Source: Paramesorhizobium salinisoli (lineage in GTDB: Bacteria > Pseudomonadota > Alphaproteobacteria > Rhizobiales > Rhizobiaceae). Taken from it: 64,000 nt of DNA. The position numbers were made by a program, and so were the translations under genes. Below, piece after piece: positions 35,204 through 44,414 of the stretch (its first letter is position 1; each line of letters opens with the position of its first letter). Location of the stretch: assembly GCF_003335045.1 (NCBI RefSeq), contig NZ_QOZG01000001.1:186001-250000 (forward strand), in the 5' to 3' direction. Under the pieces are notes generated by a model, which worked only from the letters and a program-made list of their open reading frames with translations, ran no database searches and was not told the origin of the DNA.

Positions 35204-37147
35204 TCAGATATTGACCTGCGTCCCCACTTCGACCACGCGCCCCGTCGGTATCTGGAAATATTCCGTAGCATCGGATGCGGTGCGGGCCAGCAAAATGAAA
35301 AGCTTGTTCTGCCAGAGCGGCATTCCGGAATTGGGCGAGATTTTCAGCGAGCGCCGCGACAGGAAGAACGAGGTTTTCATGATATCGAACTTCCAGCCGA
35401 GTTTGCGGCAGATGGCGAGCGCTCGCGGGATATTGGGCTGCTCCATATAGCCGAAAGTCAGCGTCACCTGCATGAAACGCTCATTATATTGCGACACGCG
35501 AGCCCGGTCGGCGGAAGTCACGCGCGGCGTCGGCGCCGTGACCACTGTCAGGATGACATTGTTCTCATGCAGCACCTTGTAATGCTTCAGGCTGTGCATC
35601 AGCGCAGTCGGCGCACTTTTTGAATCGCCCGTCAGGAAAACAGCGGTTCCAGGCACGATGATCGGCGGCTTCTTCGCCATCTGATCCAGGATCAGGTCGA
35701 GTTCCACCTCGTTCTTGCGGGTCTTGTGGAAGAGATGCCGGCTACCGCGCACCCATGTCACCATCACCACCATGACGATAGCCGCCATAAGGATGGAAAC
35801 CCAACCGCCCTCATGCACCTTGGCGATGTTGGCGCTGAAGAACACCAGGTCGATGAACAGAAAGCCTGCCGTCGCCAAACCCGCCACGGCCAGCCGCCAT
35901 TTCCAGATGCGGGTCATGACGATGAACAGCAATGCGCTCGTCACGATCATGTTGCCGGTAACGGCGATGCCATAGGCTGCGGCAAGCCTGGAAGAGCTTC
36001 CGAAACCCACAACCAGCAGGATGACGGCCATGCCGAGAAGGAAATTGATGCGCGGCATGTAGATCTGTCCGAGCAGCTTTTCCGATGTGTGCTGGATTTC
36101 GAGCCGGGGCAGAAGATTGAGCTGCACCGCCTGCCGCGCCAGAGAATAGGCGCCGGTTATGACCGCCTGGCTGGCGATGACGGTCGCCGCCGTCGCAAGC
36201 AGCACCATCGGCAGGAGCCCCCAACTCGGCATCATCTGGAAGAACGGGTTCGATGCGGCCTTTCCATGCGAGAGGATGAATGCCCCCTGCCCGAAATAAT
36301 TCAGCAGCAGGCAGGGAAACACGATCCACAGCCATGCGGCAACGATCGGCTTGCGCCCGAAATGGCCGAGATCCGCATAAAGCGCCTCGGTGCCTGTGAC
36401 CGCGAGGAAGATCGCGCCAACCGTCCCGAATGCCGTCGCAGGATTCACCAGCAGATAGTGGATTGCGTAATAGGGGTTGATGGCCAAGAAGACCGAGGGA
36501 TCATCGAAAATGTGCCAGAGGCCGGAGAGCCCGAGCGAAAGAAACCAGAGCGCGGTGATGGGACCGAAGACCGCGGAAACCTTGGCCGTGCCCAGCCGCT
36601 GCACCGAAAAAAGCGTCACCAGGATGACGATGGTGATAGGGACAACAAAAGGTGTGAGTTCCGGCGTGACGATTTCAAGACCTTCAACGGCGGAGAGGAC
36701 GGAAATGGCCGGCGTGATGACGGCATCGCCAAAGAACAGCGCCGCACCGCACATGCCGATGCCGAGGACAACATTGGACCGGTGACGAAAACTCGACCGC
36801 ACCAATGCCATCAGCGAGAGAATGCCACCCTCGCCATTATTATCGGCACGGAGCACGAAAAGGATGTATTTGACAGTGACGATGAGGGTAAGCGCCCAGA
36901 AAATCAACGAGATGACGCCGAGAATATCCCCGCGGGTCAGCAAGCCGTCGCTTGCCGCCGCGTGCAGGCCCTCACGGAAGGCATAGATCGGGCTGGTGCC
37001 GATATCGCCATAGACGACGCCCAGCGCGCCCAGCAGCAGAACGCGGAAACTGTCGCTCTCGTGCCCGGCGGTTTCAGCCCCGTTTTCGGAACCGGCAGCT
37101 CCGGCCTCAAGCGCATCGCCGTTCTGCATATCACTCATCAATGGCAC
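35204..37147 (-). CDS. kup: Kup potassium uptake transporter
   Basis: A 647-residue K+/H+ symporter with twelve helices and a C-terminal cytoplasmic domain of about 200 residues. Seen: LGALGVVYGDIGTSPIYAFRE near the start (the Kup signature), YILFVLRADNNGEGGILSLMAL, and TEALYADLGHFGRKPI. Kup works at acid pH and low potassium. The first ATG at 37147 and an ATG three codons later are both possible. It has its own upstream region and is not in an operon. Confidence 0.96.
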   Translation of the reverse strand: MPLMSDMQNGDALEAGAAGSENGAETAGHESDSFRVLLLGALGVVYGDIGTSPIYAFREGLHAAASDGLLTRGDILGVISLIFWALTLIVTVKYILFVLRADNNGEGGILSLMALVRSSFRHRSNVVLGIGMCGAALFFGDAVITPAISVLSAVEGLEIVTPELTPFVVPITIVILVTLFSVQRLGTAKVSAVFGPITALWFLSLGLSGLWHIFDDPSVFLAINPYYAIHYLLVNPATAFGTVGAIFLAVTGTEALYADLGHFGRKPIVAAWLWIVFPCLLLNYFGQGAFILSHGKAASNPFFQMMPSWGLLPMVLLATAATVIASQAVITGAYSLARQAVQLNLLPRLEIQHTSEKLLGQIYMPRINFLLGMAVILLVVGFGSSSRLAAAYGIAVTGNMIVTSALLFIVMTRIWKWRLAVAGLATAGFLFIDLVFFSANIAKVHEGGWVSILMAAIVMVVMVTWVRGSRHLFHKTRKNEVELDLILDQMAKKPPIIVPGTAVFLTGDSKSAPTALMHSLKHYKVLHENNVILTVVTAPTPRVTSADRARVSQYNERFMQVTLTFGYMEQPNIPRALAICRKLGWKFDIMKTSFFLSRRSLKISPNSGMPLWQNKLFILLARTASDATEYFQIPTGRVVEVGTQVNI

Positions 37148-37480
37148 CCCACTGCCTCAGCATTGCCCAGCTCCCGGGAGGTAGAGCGCCGCGCGTGAAA
37201 TCGATCAAGGAATATGCAGTAACAATCGAGCATCATTCCTAGGATGTGGGCGGTGGGAATAGCCCCATCGCACCACAAAGACAAATGCGGATACTGCAAC
37301 GGTTGCAGGTTAAGTTATGCACTGGGCGAACACCTACGCCAGTTCGGAAGCCGCCCGGACGGAAGACATCATTGGAGCGCACCCGTTTCCAACTGGACGC
37401 GGACGCTCCAATACTTTCATATGCTGCATGATTTCACGAAACATCCTAACATTTTGAAATGCCACATGGTTTCCAAGGGA
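37148..37480. other. Intergenic region between kup and pdxJ
   Basis: No supported gene in 333 bases. It contains a perfect palindrome CTGCAAC-G-GTTGCAG at 37294-37308 and a 9-bp inverted repeat ATTGGAGCG / CGCTCCAAT (around 37372-37412) about 25 nt apart, which could be the pdxJ terminator, though without a T-run. The kup promoter should be in the left part. Confidence 0.5.
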
Positions 37481-38227
37481 TTACCCTGTAGCCGCCAGCG
37501 CCGCCAGAAACCGCCTGACCGTCGCCGCCATTCCATGTTCCAGCGCATCGGCGGTAAGGCCGTGACCGATGGAGACTTCGGCAAGGGCTGGAATCCGCCT
37601 GACCAGCGCCGGAATATTCTCAACCGTCAGGTCGTGGCCCGCATTGACCCCGAGACCAAGCGCAAGCGCCGCATCGGCGGCAACGCCGAGCTTGCGCAGC
37701 TCTTCCGCGGCGGCTTTCGCCGAAGTATGCGTTCCGCCATAGGGCCCGGTATAGAGTTCGATTCGGTCCGCTCCGGTGGCCTTTGCCAATGCAAGCCCCT
37801 TTGGTTCAGCATCGGCGAAGAGCGAGACCCGCATCGTCAGCTTCTTCAGCCGCGCCACGATAGGCGTCAGGAAATCGGCCTTGGTCTCGAAATCCCAACC
37901 ATGATCTGATGTCGCCTGCGTCGGATCGTCAGGCACCAGCGTCACCTGTTCCGGCTCGTATTTCTCGACCATGTCCAGGAAATGTTCCGTCGGGAAACCC
38001 TCGATATTGAATTCCGCTCCCGGAAATTCATCATCGATCAGTGCCCGGATCTCGCCCAGATCGGAGAAGCGGATATGACGCTGATCGGGACGGGGATGCA
38101 CCGTCAACCCGGATGCGCCGGCATCGAGCGCAATACGTCCGACGCCGGTAACGCTAGGCCATGGCAGGTCGCGACGGTTGCGCAACATGGCGATGGCGTT
38201 AAGATTAACGGAAAGTTTTGCGGTCAT
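37481..38227 (-). CDS. pdxJ: Pyridoxine 5'-phosphate synthase
   Basis: A 248-residue TIM barrel. The typical start [17 protein letters not shown], then [13 protein letters not shown] (catalytic His), [28 protein letters not shown] and the C-terminal [13 protein letters not shown] are all present. It joins deoxyxylulose 5-phosphate and aminoacetone phosphate to make pyridoxine 5-phosphate, the last step of the DXP-dependent vitamin B6 pathway. It stands alone on its strand. Confidence 0.97.
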   Translation of the reverse strand: MTAKLSVNLNAIAMLRNRRDLPWPSVTGVGRIALDAGASGLTVHPRPDQRHIRFSDLGEIRALIDDEFPGAEFNIEGFPTEHFLDMVEKYEPEQVTLVPDDPTQATSDHGWDFETKADFLTPIVARLKKLTMRVSLFADAEPKGLALAKATGADRIELYTGPYGGTHTSAKAAAEELRKLGVAADAALALGLGVNAGHDLTVENIPALVRRIPALAEVSIGHGLTADALEHGMAATVRRFLAALAATG

Positions 38228-38333
38228 TCCCGGCCTCGCTCCTCAACGAAAATGCTGTTGCAGCGTTATAATGGAAAAACAGCCGGCTGAAAGCGCGTTA
38301 ATATCACTTTCTGGTTCCAGATAAGGACATGAC

Positions 38334-38735
38334 ATGAGGCCCGAAACCACCATTCCCGTCGTCCGCCAGATCCCGACCAACCGGGCGGACGTCTTTGCCT
38401 TCACCATAGAAGGTCATCTCACCAGCGCGGATATTGAAAATGTCTACGGCCTGCTGGAGGGCGCCTACGAGCAGCACGACAAGATCGACCTTCTGGTACG
38501 GCTTGACGGCTACGAGGGATTTGACTGGAACGCCGCCTTCAAGGATACGACGCTCTCCATGCAGACACGCTCGCTCAAGCACATCCGCCGCTATGCGATC
38601 GTAGGCGGCCCGACCTGGATCCATATGAGCGCCGGTCTTCTGAAACCGTTTCTTTCCATTGAGATGAAGACCTTCGATTCCGCCGAAGAAGCCGAGGCCT
38701 GGAAATGGATCGGCGCAGAAGCAGTCAAGGAATAA
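38334..38735 (+). CDS. SpoIIAA/STAS-like protein
   Basis: A 133-residue protein of the SpoIIAA-like STAS family. The core pattern is FAFTIEGHLTSADIENVYGLLEGAY, then KIDLLVRLDGYEGFDWNAAFKDT, HIRRYAIVGG and KTFDSAEEAEAW. Relatives bind lipophilic ligands; no phosphorylatable Ser of anti-anti-sigma type is evident. The start at 38334 has a GGACATGAC site. Convergent with the helicase gene, 3 bp between stops. Confidence 0.85.
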   Translation: MRPETTIPVVRQIPTNRADVFAFTIEGHLTSADIENVYGLLEGAYEQHDKIDLLVRLDGYEGFDWNAAFKDTTLSMQTRSLKHIRRYAIVGGPTWIHMSAGLLKPFLSIEMKTFDSAEEAEAWKWIGAEAVKE

Positions 38736-38738
38736 TGT

Positions 38739-39866
38739 TTACCTGACGATCGTCAGCCGCTCCGCCGCCCGGGTGATCGCGGTATAGAGCCAGCGGTCGC
38801 GCGTGTCGCGGAAGGCGAAGCTTTCGTCGAAGAGCACGATATCGTTCCATTGCGAGCCCTGCGCCTTGTGCACGGTCAGCGCATAGCCATAGTCGAAATC
38901 GTCGAAACGCTTCTTGGTCTGCCACGGAATTTCCGTGTCAGGCTCCTCGAATTGAGCCTTGAGAAGCTTGATCTTGGCCACGCCCTTGCCTGGCTCCTCG
39001 TCCTCCGGCGAGACCAGGAGATTGATGCCCGGCTTCACGGTTTCCCGAGACGAGGTCATCACCTTCCAGAGCGAGCCGTTGAGCAGCCCCTTCGCCGGAT
39101 CGTTCCTGAGGCAGACGAGTTTGTCGCCCGCCTGCGGATAATCGGCGGTGAAGCCTTTCAGCTCGCGCAGGCGCTGATTGTAGCGCCGTCTGGTCCGGTT
39201 GGTGCCGACCAGCACCTGATCGGCGGCAAGCACCAGTTCCTGCGTCACCTCGCTCTTATTGATGACCTTGGCCGTGCCATAGTCGCCATGCTCGAATTCG
39301 CGGCCCTCGCGCACGTCGAGCGCCAGCCGCAGGATCGGGTTGTCCCATGCCTGACGGTGGATTTCCGTCAGGAGGAAGTCAGGCTCGTGCTCGGTGAAGA
39401 AGCCGCCGCCCGAGATCGGCGGCAACTGGCCGGGATCGCCCAGGACCAGGATCGGCGTGCCGAAGGTCATGAGATCGCGCCCCAGTTGCTCGTCCACCAT
39501 CGAGCATTCGTCGACGACGATGAGCTTGGCCTTCGCCACCGGGCTCTGCCGGTTGAGCGAGAAGGTCGGCGAGATGCTGGTCTTGCCCGTCGTCTCGTCC
39601 TCCACCGCTTCCTCGCCCTTCGGACGATAGATCAGTGAGTGGAGCGTGCGGGCGTTGGCCGCCCCCTTGGAGCGCAGCACCTGCGCGGCCTTTCCAGTGA
39701 AAGCCGCGAATTGCACATCCCCGTCGACATGCTCGGCGAAATAGCGCGCAAGCGTCGTCTTTCCGGTTCCGGCATAGCCGAACAGCCGGAAAATCGGCCG
39801 GCGGCCTTCATTCAACCATTGCGAGACGGCCTTGAGCGCCGCGTCCTGTTGGGGCGAAAACTGCAT
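38739..39866 (-). CDS. RecD-like ATP-dependent helicase
   Basis: About 375 residues of the RecD2/UvrD superfamily 1B. Walker A GYAGTGKTTLARYF near residue 31, Walker B VVDECSMVD, motif III LVLGDPGQLPP, and the C-terminal UvrD_C_2 motif ALTVHKAQGSQW followed by LYTAITRAAERL. Without the N-terminal domain of RecD it is a short stand-alone helicase found across alphaproteobacteria. The substrate is probably single-stranded DNA with 5'-3' movement. ATG 39866 is chosen as the start because the conserved region begins there. Last gene of a long minus-strand run. Confidence 0.9.
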   Translation of the reverse strand: MQFSPQQDAALKAVSQWLNEGRRPIFRLFGYAGTGKTTLARYFAEHVDGDVQFAAFTGKAAQVLRSKGAANARTLHSLIYRPKGEEAVEDETTGKTSISPTFSLNRQSPVAKAKLIVVDECSMVDEQLGRDLMTFGTPILVLGDPGQLPPISGGGFFTEHEPDFLLTEIHRQAWDNPILRLALDVREGREFEHGDYGTAKVINKSEVTQELVLAADQVLVGTNRTRRRYNQRLRELKGFTADYPQAGDKLVCLRNDPAKGLLNGSLWKVMTSSRETVKPGINLLVSPEDEEPGKGVAKIKLLKAQFEEPDTEIPWQTKKRFDDFDYGYALTVHKAQGSQWNDIVLFDESFAFRDTRDRWLYTAITRAAERLTIVR

Positions 39867-39938
39867 GGGGTTCAATGGCAGGATTCTTCGCCGAAGAGCA
39901 AGACGCAATCGTCATTCAGCGCAGTAGGCCAGTGCACT

Positions 39939-40907
39939 TCAGGATGGGCTCCCAAGAAGTTTGCAGAACTGCTCGAGATCGACATTTCCGCCGCTGACGA
40001 TAACGCCGACCCGCTGCCCCTTGAGCTGCGGCCCGAACTTGCGCGCTCCGGCGATGCCGACGCAGCCGGTCGGCTCGACCACCATCTTCATGCGTGATGC
40101 GAAGAAGCGCATGGCTTCAACCAGTTCACCATCCGCAACCGTCAGGATATCATCGACATCGCGCCGGATGATGGCGAAGGTATAGTCGCCCAGCGATTGG
40201 GTCTGCGCGCCATCGGCAATGGTCTTCGGCGTCGCGATGCGGACGATTTCGCCGGACCGGAAGGATTGCTGCCCGTCATTACCAGCTTCCGGCTCGACGC
40301 CGTAGATCTTGCATCCCGGCGCCAGCGCCCTGGCGGCCAATGCGCTGCCGGAAAGGAGCCCGCCGCCGCCGAGACAGACGAACAGCGCGTCGAGTTCACC
40401 TACCTCTTCCAGCAATTCCTTCGCCGCCGTGCCCTGCCCCGCAATGATGTCAGGGTGATTAAAGGGCGGAATCAGCGTCAGCCCCCGTTCTTCCGCCAGT
40501 CGCCGGGCGATCGCATCGCGATCCTCCTTATAGCGGTCAAAGGTCACGACGGTCGCGCCATAGCCCCGCGTCGCCGCGATCTTGGACGCAGGCGCATCCT
40601 CAGGCATGACAATGGTTGCCGAAATCCCGAGCAGCTTCCCCGACAGCGCTATCGCCTGGGCGTGGTTGCCTGAAGAAAACGCCAGGACGCCGGCTTTCTT
40701 TTGCCGCTCATCGAAGCGCGACAATGCATTGAAAGCGCCGCGAAACTTGAACGCGCCAATGCGCTGAAAATTCTCAGCCTTGAAGAAAAGTTCGGCGCCG
40801 AGTTCCCCATCGATGGTGCGCGACCGCAGCACCGGCGTACGATGCGCATGGCCCTCGATACGGCGCGCCGCCGCCAGCACGTCGTCATAGGTCGGGAGAT
40901 TTTGCAC
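39939..40907 (-). CDS. PLP-dependent threonine/serine dehydratase
   Basis: About 322 residues, fold type II. The PLP Lys lies in GAFKFRGAFNAL, the phosphate loop is LGGGGLLSG, and the end is GVIVSGGNVDLEQF. It matches catabolic-type threonine ammonia-lyase (TdcB) or serine racemase; no C-terminal regulatory domain as in IlvA. It would supply 2-oxobutyrate for isoleucine if it uses threonine. It lies in the same direction as ilvI-ilvN-LysE with gaps of only 26 bp upstream, so it may be co-transcribed. The GTG at 40907 with AAAGG upstream is the likely start. Confidence 0.9.
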   Translation of the reverse strand: MQNLPTYDDVLAAARRIEGHAHRTPVLRSRTIDGELGAELFFKAENFQRIGAFKFRGAFNALSRFDERQKKAGVLAFSSGNHAQAIALSGKLLGISATIVMPEDAPASKIAATRGYGATVVTFDRYKEDRDAIARRLAEERGLTLIPPFNHPDIIAGQGTAAKELLEEVGELDALFVCLGGGGLLSGSALAARALAPGCKIYGVEPEAGNDGQQSFRSGEIVRIATPKTIADGAQTQSLGDYTFAIIRRDVDDILTVADGELVEAMRFFASRMKMVVEPTGCVGIAGARKFGPQLKGQRVGVIVSGGNVDLEQFCKLLGSPS

Positions 40908-40933
40908 CGCGGGAACCTTTCTTGAAGAACAGA

Positions 40934-41530
40934 TTATTTGAGCATCGGCCAGAGGCTGGCGACCAGAAGAATCGCCATTGTGATGTTGAACCATTTAAGC
41001 CGCACCGGATTCGAAAGCCAATTACGCAACAACATGCCAAAACCGGCCCAGCTCGAAACGCAGGGCAGATTGACGAGTGCGAAGGCGAAGCCAACCAGCA
41101 ACACTGTCAGCATGTAGCTTTCGTGCGAGGTATAGGTCGCCATCGCCGTAACCGCCATTACCCATGCCTTGGGATTGACCCACTGAAAGGCCGCGGCCTC
41201 GATAAACCGCATCGGTCGGGCATCCGCCACCGCGTCTGCGCCCACGGACCGCGAGATGGCGATCTTCCAGGCGAGATAAATGAGATAGACCCCGCCGGCG
41301 AATTTCAGCACCGTATGGAGAAGCGGCACGGTTTCAAGATGCGCGCCAAGACCGAACCCGACGCCGAGCAGCAGCGAAAAAAAGCCGACGCCGATGCCCA
41401 GCATATGCGGGATCGTGCGCCGGAAGCCGAAATTAACACCGGAAGCAAGCAGCATTAAATTGTTCGGCCCCGGCGTGATCGAGGTCACGAAGGCAAAGAC
41501 AAGCAGTGTGAGAAATATCTCGGGAGACAT
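40934..41530 (-). CDS. LysE/RhtB-family amino acid exporter
   Basis: A 198-residue membrane protein with about six helices. The start LVFAFVTSITPGPNNLMLLASG is the LysE/RhtB signature, and FQWVNPKAWVMAV is also typical. Such proteins export lysine, homoserine, threonine or branched-chain amino acids. The location between ilvN (57 bp) and the threonine dehydratase gene (26 bp) suggests a substrate linked to threonine or branched-chain metabolism, but this is inferred. Confidence 0.9.
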   Translation of the reverse strand: MSPEIFLTLLVFAFVTSITPGPNNLMLLASGVNFGFRRTIPHMLGIGVGFFSLLLGVGFGLGAHLETVPLLHTVLKFAGGVYLIYLAWKIAISRSVGADAVADARPMRFIEAAAFQWVNPKAWVMAVTAMATYTSHESYMLTVLLVGFAFALVNLPCVSSWAGFGMLLRNWLSNPVRLKWFNITMAILLVASLWPMLK

Positions 41531-41587
41531 GATATTACACCGGCTGCATTTGGCTTTGCAGCATCCGAAAAACCAAATTCATTAAGA

Positions 41588-42160
41588 CTACATCCCCTCC
41601 GGCCCGCGGTTCATCGCCGCCACGCCCGTGCGGCAGATTTCCACGAGGCCAAGCGGCTTCATGATGGAAATGAACTGGTCGATTTTCGCGCTTTTGCCCG
41701 TGATTTCAAAAATGAAATGCTCAGTGGTGGCATCGGTAACCTTGGCGCGGAAGGCATCGGCGAGCCGTAGGGCCTCGGCACGCTCTTCGCCCGCCCCCAC
41801 AACCTTGATCAGCGCCAGTTCGCGCTCGATCGGCCGTTCATGGCCCAGTTCCGCCGCGCGCAGCGAAAGGTCGATCACCCGGTGCACCGGCACGATGCGC
41901 TCGAGCTGGTGGCGGATCTGGTCGAGCACATGCGGTGTGCCGCGCGTCACGATCGTGATGCGCGACAGATGCTGCTCGTGCTCCGTTTCCGAGACGGTGA
42001 GGCTCTCGATATTATAGCCACGTCCGGAGAAAAGGCCGATGACCCGGGCAAGGACGCCCGGCTCGTTATCGACCAGCACGGCCAAGGTGTGCGTCACTGG
42101 CTTCTGCGTCTCGCTGGCGATGAAATAGGCCGAACCGGAAGCTAGATTCTGTGCATTCAT
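41588..42160 (-). CDS. ilvN: Acetolactate synthase small (regulatory) subunit
   Basis: A 190-residue protein. The N-terminal ACT domain THTLAVLVDNEPGVLARVIGLFSGRGYNIESLTV binds valine for feedback control; the second half has LIKVVGAGEERAEALRLADAFRAKVTD and FEITGKSAKIDQFI, as in IlvN/IlvH. It activates and regulates the large subunit. It follows the large-subunit gene after a gap filled by two palindromic repeats. IlvH is an equally valid name. Confidence 0.95.
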   Translation of the reverse strand: MNAQNLASGSAYFIASETQKPVTHTLAVLVDNEPGVLARVIGLFSGRGYNIESLTVSETEHEQHLSRITIVTRGTPHVLDQIRHQLERIVPVHRVIDLSLRAAELGHERPIERELALIKVVGAGEERAEALRLADAFRAKVTDATTEHFIFEITGKSAKIDQFISIMKPLGLVEICRTGVAAMNRGPEGM

Positions 42161-42174
42161 GGTTTCATCTTTCT

Positions 42175-42278
42175 AGAGCATGATCCCAAAAAGTTGCAGG
42201 CTTTTGGATAAGATCATGCGGCTAACAATAAATCAGAGCATGATGCGAAAAGTTGCGGACCTTTCGGGATCATGCGGC
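42175..42278. repeat. Two tandem REP-like palindromes between ilvI and ilvN
   Basis: Copy 1 (about 42175-42222) and copy 2 (about 42235-42278) share AGAGCATGAT, AAAAGTTGC and GATCATGCGGC in the same order. Each is an imperfect palindrome (GAGCATGATC against GATCATGC). The type is widespread in Rhizobiales genomes. They fill nearly all of the gap inside the ilv operon. Confidence 0.75.
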
Positions 42279-42283
42279 AAAAC

Positions 42284-44056
42284 CTAGACGAGTTCCCGCC
42301 CCTTGGCGTCGATGGCGTTGGCGACGGCTTCGTCGGTCGCCTCGTCGGGCAAAAGCATCTCGTTATGCGCCTTGCCGGAAGGGATCATCGGGAAGCAGTT
42401 GGCGAGGTTCGCCACGCGGCAATCGAAGATCACCGGCTTCTTGACGTCGATCATCTCCTGAATGGCGTCATCGAGATCGCCGGGCTTCTCACAGCGTATG
42501 CCATGGCCGCCATAGGCCTCCGCCAGCTTGACGAAATCGGGCATTGCCTCCGTATAGGAATGTGACAGACGGTTTCCGTGCAGCAGTTGCTGCCACTGGC
42601 GCACCATGCCCATATACTGGTTGTTCAAGATGAATATCTTGATCGGCGCTTCAAACTGCACAGCCGTGCTCATTTCCTGCATGGTCATCTGCACCGAAGC
42701 ATCGCCAGCGATATCGATGACCAGCGCATCGGGATGCGCGATCTGCACGCCGAGTGCTGCCGGCAGGCCGTAGCCCATCGTGCCGAGGCCGCCCGAGGTC
42801 ATCCAGCGATTGGGTGCCTCGAAACCAAAGAACTGCGCCGCCCACATCTGGTGCTGGCCGACTTCCGTGGTGATGTAGGTGTCGTATCCCTTGGTCAGCT
42901 CATAAAGCCGCTGGATCGCATATTGCGGCATGATGACATCCTTGTTGGACGCATAAGCCAGCGAATTGCGTGTCCGCCATTTGTCGATCTGCGCCCACCA
43001 TTCGGCCATCGCTTGTCTCTCGGGCTTTTTCTCCGATGCCCGCCACTGGCGCACCATGTCCTCCAGGACCCGGGCGACATCGCCGATGATTGGCACATCG
43101 ACGCGGACGACCTTGTTGATCGAGGATGGATCGATATCGATATGGATCTTCTTCGAGTTCGGCGAGAACGCATCGAGCCGGCCGGTGATGCGGTCGTCGA
43201 AGCGCGCGCCGACGCACAGCATGACATCGCAATCATGCATCGTCATGTTGGCCTCATAGGTGCCGTGCATCCCCAGCATGCCGAGCCAGTTCTTGCCCGA
43301 TGCCGGATAGGCGCCGAGCCCCATCAGCGTCGAGGTGATGGGGAAATTGGTCAGTTCCACCAGTTCGCGCAACAATTGGCTCGCCTGCGGACCGGAATTG
43401 ATGACGCCGCCACCGGAATAGATGACCGGCTTCCTGGCCGATGTCAGAAGTGCGATCGCCTGCGTGATGGCATTCTGGTTGCCGTCGATGGTCGGGCGAT
43501 AGCTGGTGCGCGGCGAGGTCTGCGGCGACGTATAGATACCCTTGGCGAACTGGATATCTTTCGGGATATCGACGACAACGGGCCCGGGACGCCCGGTGCT
43601 GGCGACATGGAAGGCTTCATGCAGGACGCGGGCGAGATCGTTGACGTCCTTGACCAGCCAGTTGTGCTTGGTGCAGGGACGGGTGATGCCGACGGTGTCG
43701 CATTCCTGAAACGCGTCGGAACCGATCAGCGTGGTCGGCACCTGGCCGGAAATGCAGACGAGCGGAATAGAATCCATCAACGCGTCCTGGAGCGGCGTGA
43801 CGGCATTGGTCGCGCCGGGACCTGATGTAACCAGCATGACACCGACCTTGCCCGTGGAGCGGGCATAGCCTTCGGCCGCATGGCCGGCCCCCTGCTCGTG
43901 GCGAACGAGGATGTGCTCGATCTGGTCCTGCTGGAAGAGTTCGTCATAGATCGGCAGAACCGCACCGCCCGGGTAGCCGAAAATATGCTCGACGCCCTGA
44001 TCGATGAGTGCCTGAATGACCATCTCGGCGCCTGTCATCTCGCGGTTTCCCGCCAT
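42284..44056 (-). CDS. ilvI: Acetolactate synthase large subunit
   Basis: About 590 residues, a ThDP enzyme. Seen: FGYPGGAVLPIYDEL, VRHEQGAGHAAEGYAR (catalytic Glu near residue 54), GPGATNAVTPLQDA, the FAD-binding middle domain, and the ThDP-Mg motif GDASVQMTMQEM ... ILNNQYMGMV. It condenses pyruvate with pyruvate or 2-oxobutyrate, the first common step of valine, leucine and isoleucine synthesis. The start at 44056 has GGGGAG 8 nt upstream; an in-frame ATG at 44104 would add 16 residues. Transcription is probably controlled by the attenuator at 44174-44281. ilvB is an equivalent name. Confidence 0.95.
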   Translation of the reverse strand: MAGNREMTGAEMVIQALIDQGVEHIFGYPGGAVLPIYDELFQQDQIEHILVRHEQGAGHAAEGYARSTGKVGVMLVTSGPGATNAVTPLQDALMDSIPLVCISGQVPTTLIGSDAFQECDTVGITRPCTKHNWLVKDVNDLARVLHEAFHVASTGRPGPVVVDIPKDIQFAKGIYTSPQTSPRTSYRPTIDGNQNAITQAIALLTSARKPVIYSGGGVINSGPQASQLLRELVELTNFPITSTLMGLGAYPASGKNWLGMLGMHGTYEANMTMHDCDVMLCVGARFDDRITGRLDAFSPNSKKIHIDIDPSSINKVVRVDVPIIGDVARVLEDMVRQWRASEKKPERQAMAEWWAQIDKWRTRNSLAYASNKDVIMPQYAIQRLYELTKGYDTYITTEVGQHQMWAAQFFGFEAPNRWMTSGGLGTMGYGLPAALGVQIAHPDALVIDIAGDASVQMTMQEMSTAVQFEAPIKIFILNNQYMGMVRQWQQLLHGNRLSHSYTEAMPDFVKLAEAYGGHGIRCEKPGDLDDAIQEMIDVKKPVIFDCRVANLANCFPMIPSGKAHNEMLLPDEATDEAVANAIDAKGRELV

Positions 44057-44173
44057 GTCGCGGTCTCCCCGGCGCGTCTGTGTTTCGCGTTTTCCTGCCG
44101 TCATTGTCGTTTTCCCGTCTGCCGTTCCGTCTCTATCGGATTATGCGTTTCGTTTAGCTGGATTAAGGGCAAT

Positions 44174-44281
44174 AAAAAAGGCCCCCGAGGGAGCCTTGTG
44201 TGTCGCGCATGGGAGGCTAATGCCGGATGGTTACACCATCCTGCCCACGCGCGCTCGTACTACAATAAGAATTGTCTTCAT
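44174..44281 (-). promoter_or_regulatory. Branched-chain amino acid attenuator
   Basis: Minus strand, in order: leader peptide frame (44281-44231), a hairpin covering its stop (GGATGGT-GTA-ACCATCC), and a terminator stem AAGGCTCCC / GGGGGCCTT ending in a run of six T at 44174-44179. An alternative pairing, GCGCGTGGG in the leader with CCCATGCGC downstream (with one G-U pair), can form when ribosomes stall. The layout matches ribosome-mediated attenuators before ilv genes in alphaproteobacteria. The start of ilvI is about 120 bp beyond. Confidence 0.9.
44231..44281 (-). CDS. ilv leader peptide
   Basis: A 16-residue leader, MKTILIVVRARVGRMV, ending in TAA. Eight of the residues after Met-Lys-Thr are Ile, Leu or Val when the later Val residues are included (I, L, I, V, V, V, V plus none other of the set), so it senses charged tRNA of the three branched-chain amino acids. 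It is placed directly before a terminator stem, as in known ilv attenuators. Too short for ordinary gene callers. Confidence 0.88.
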   Translation of the reverse strand: MKTILIVVRARVGRMV

Positions 44282-44414
44282 GCTGCCGACAGTAATAGCG
44301 CTGCCGGCCGACGTCAACGGCAAAAATGACGCCCTCAAATAATGACGCGGCATTGCTAACCTTATCTCAACACGCATCGGCTAGCGTTTTGCGCAACAAA
44401 CGGGGGCGTATCGG

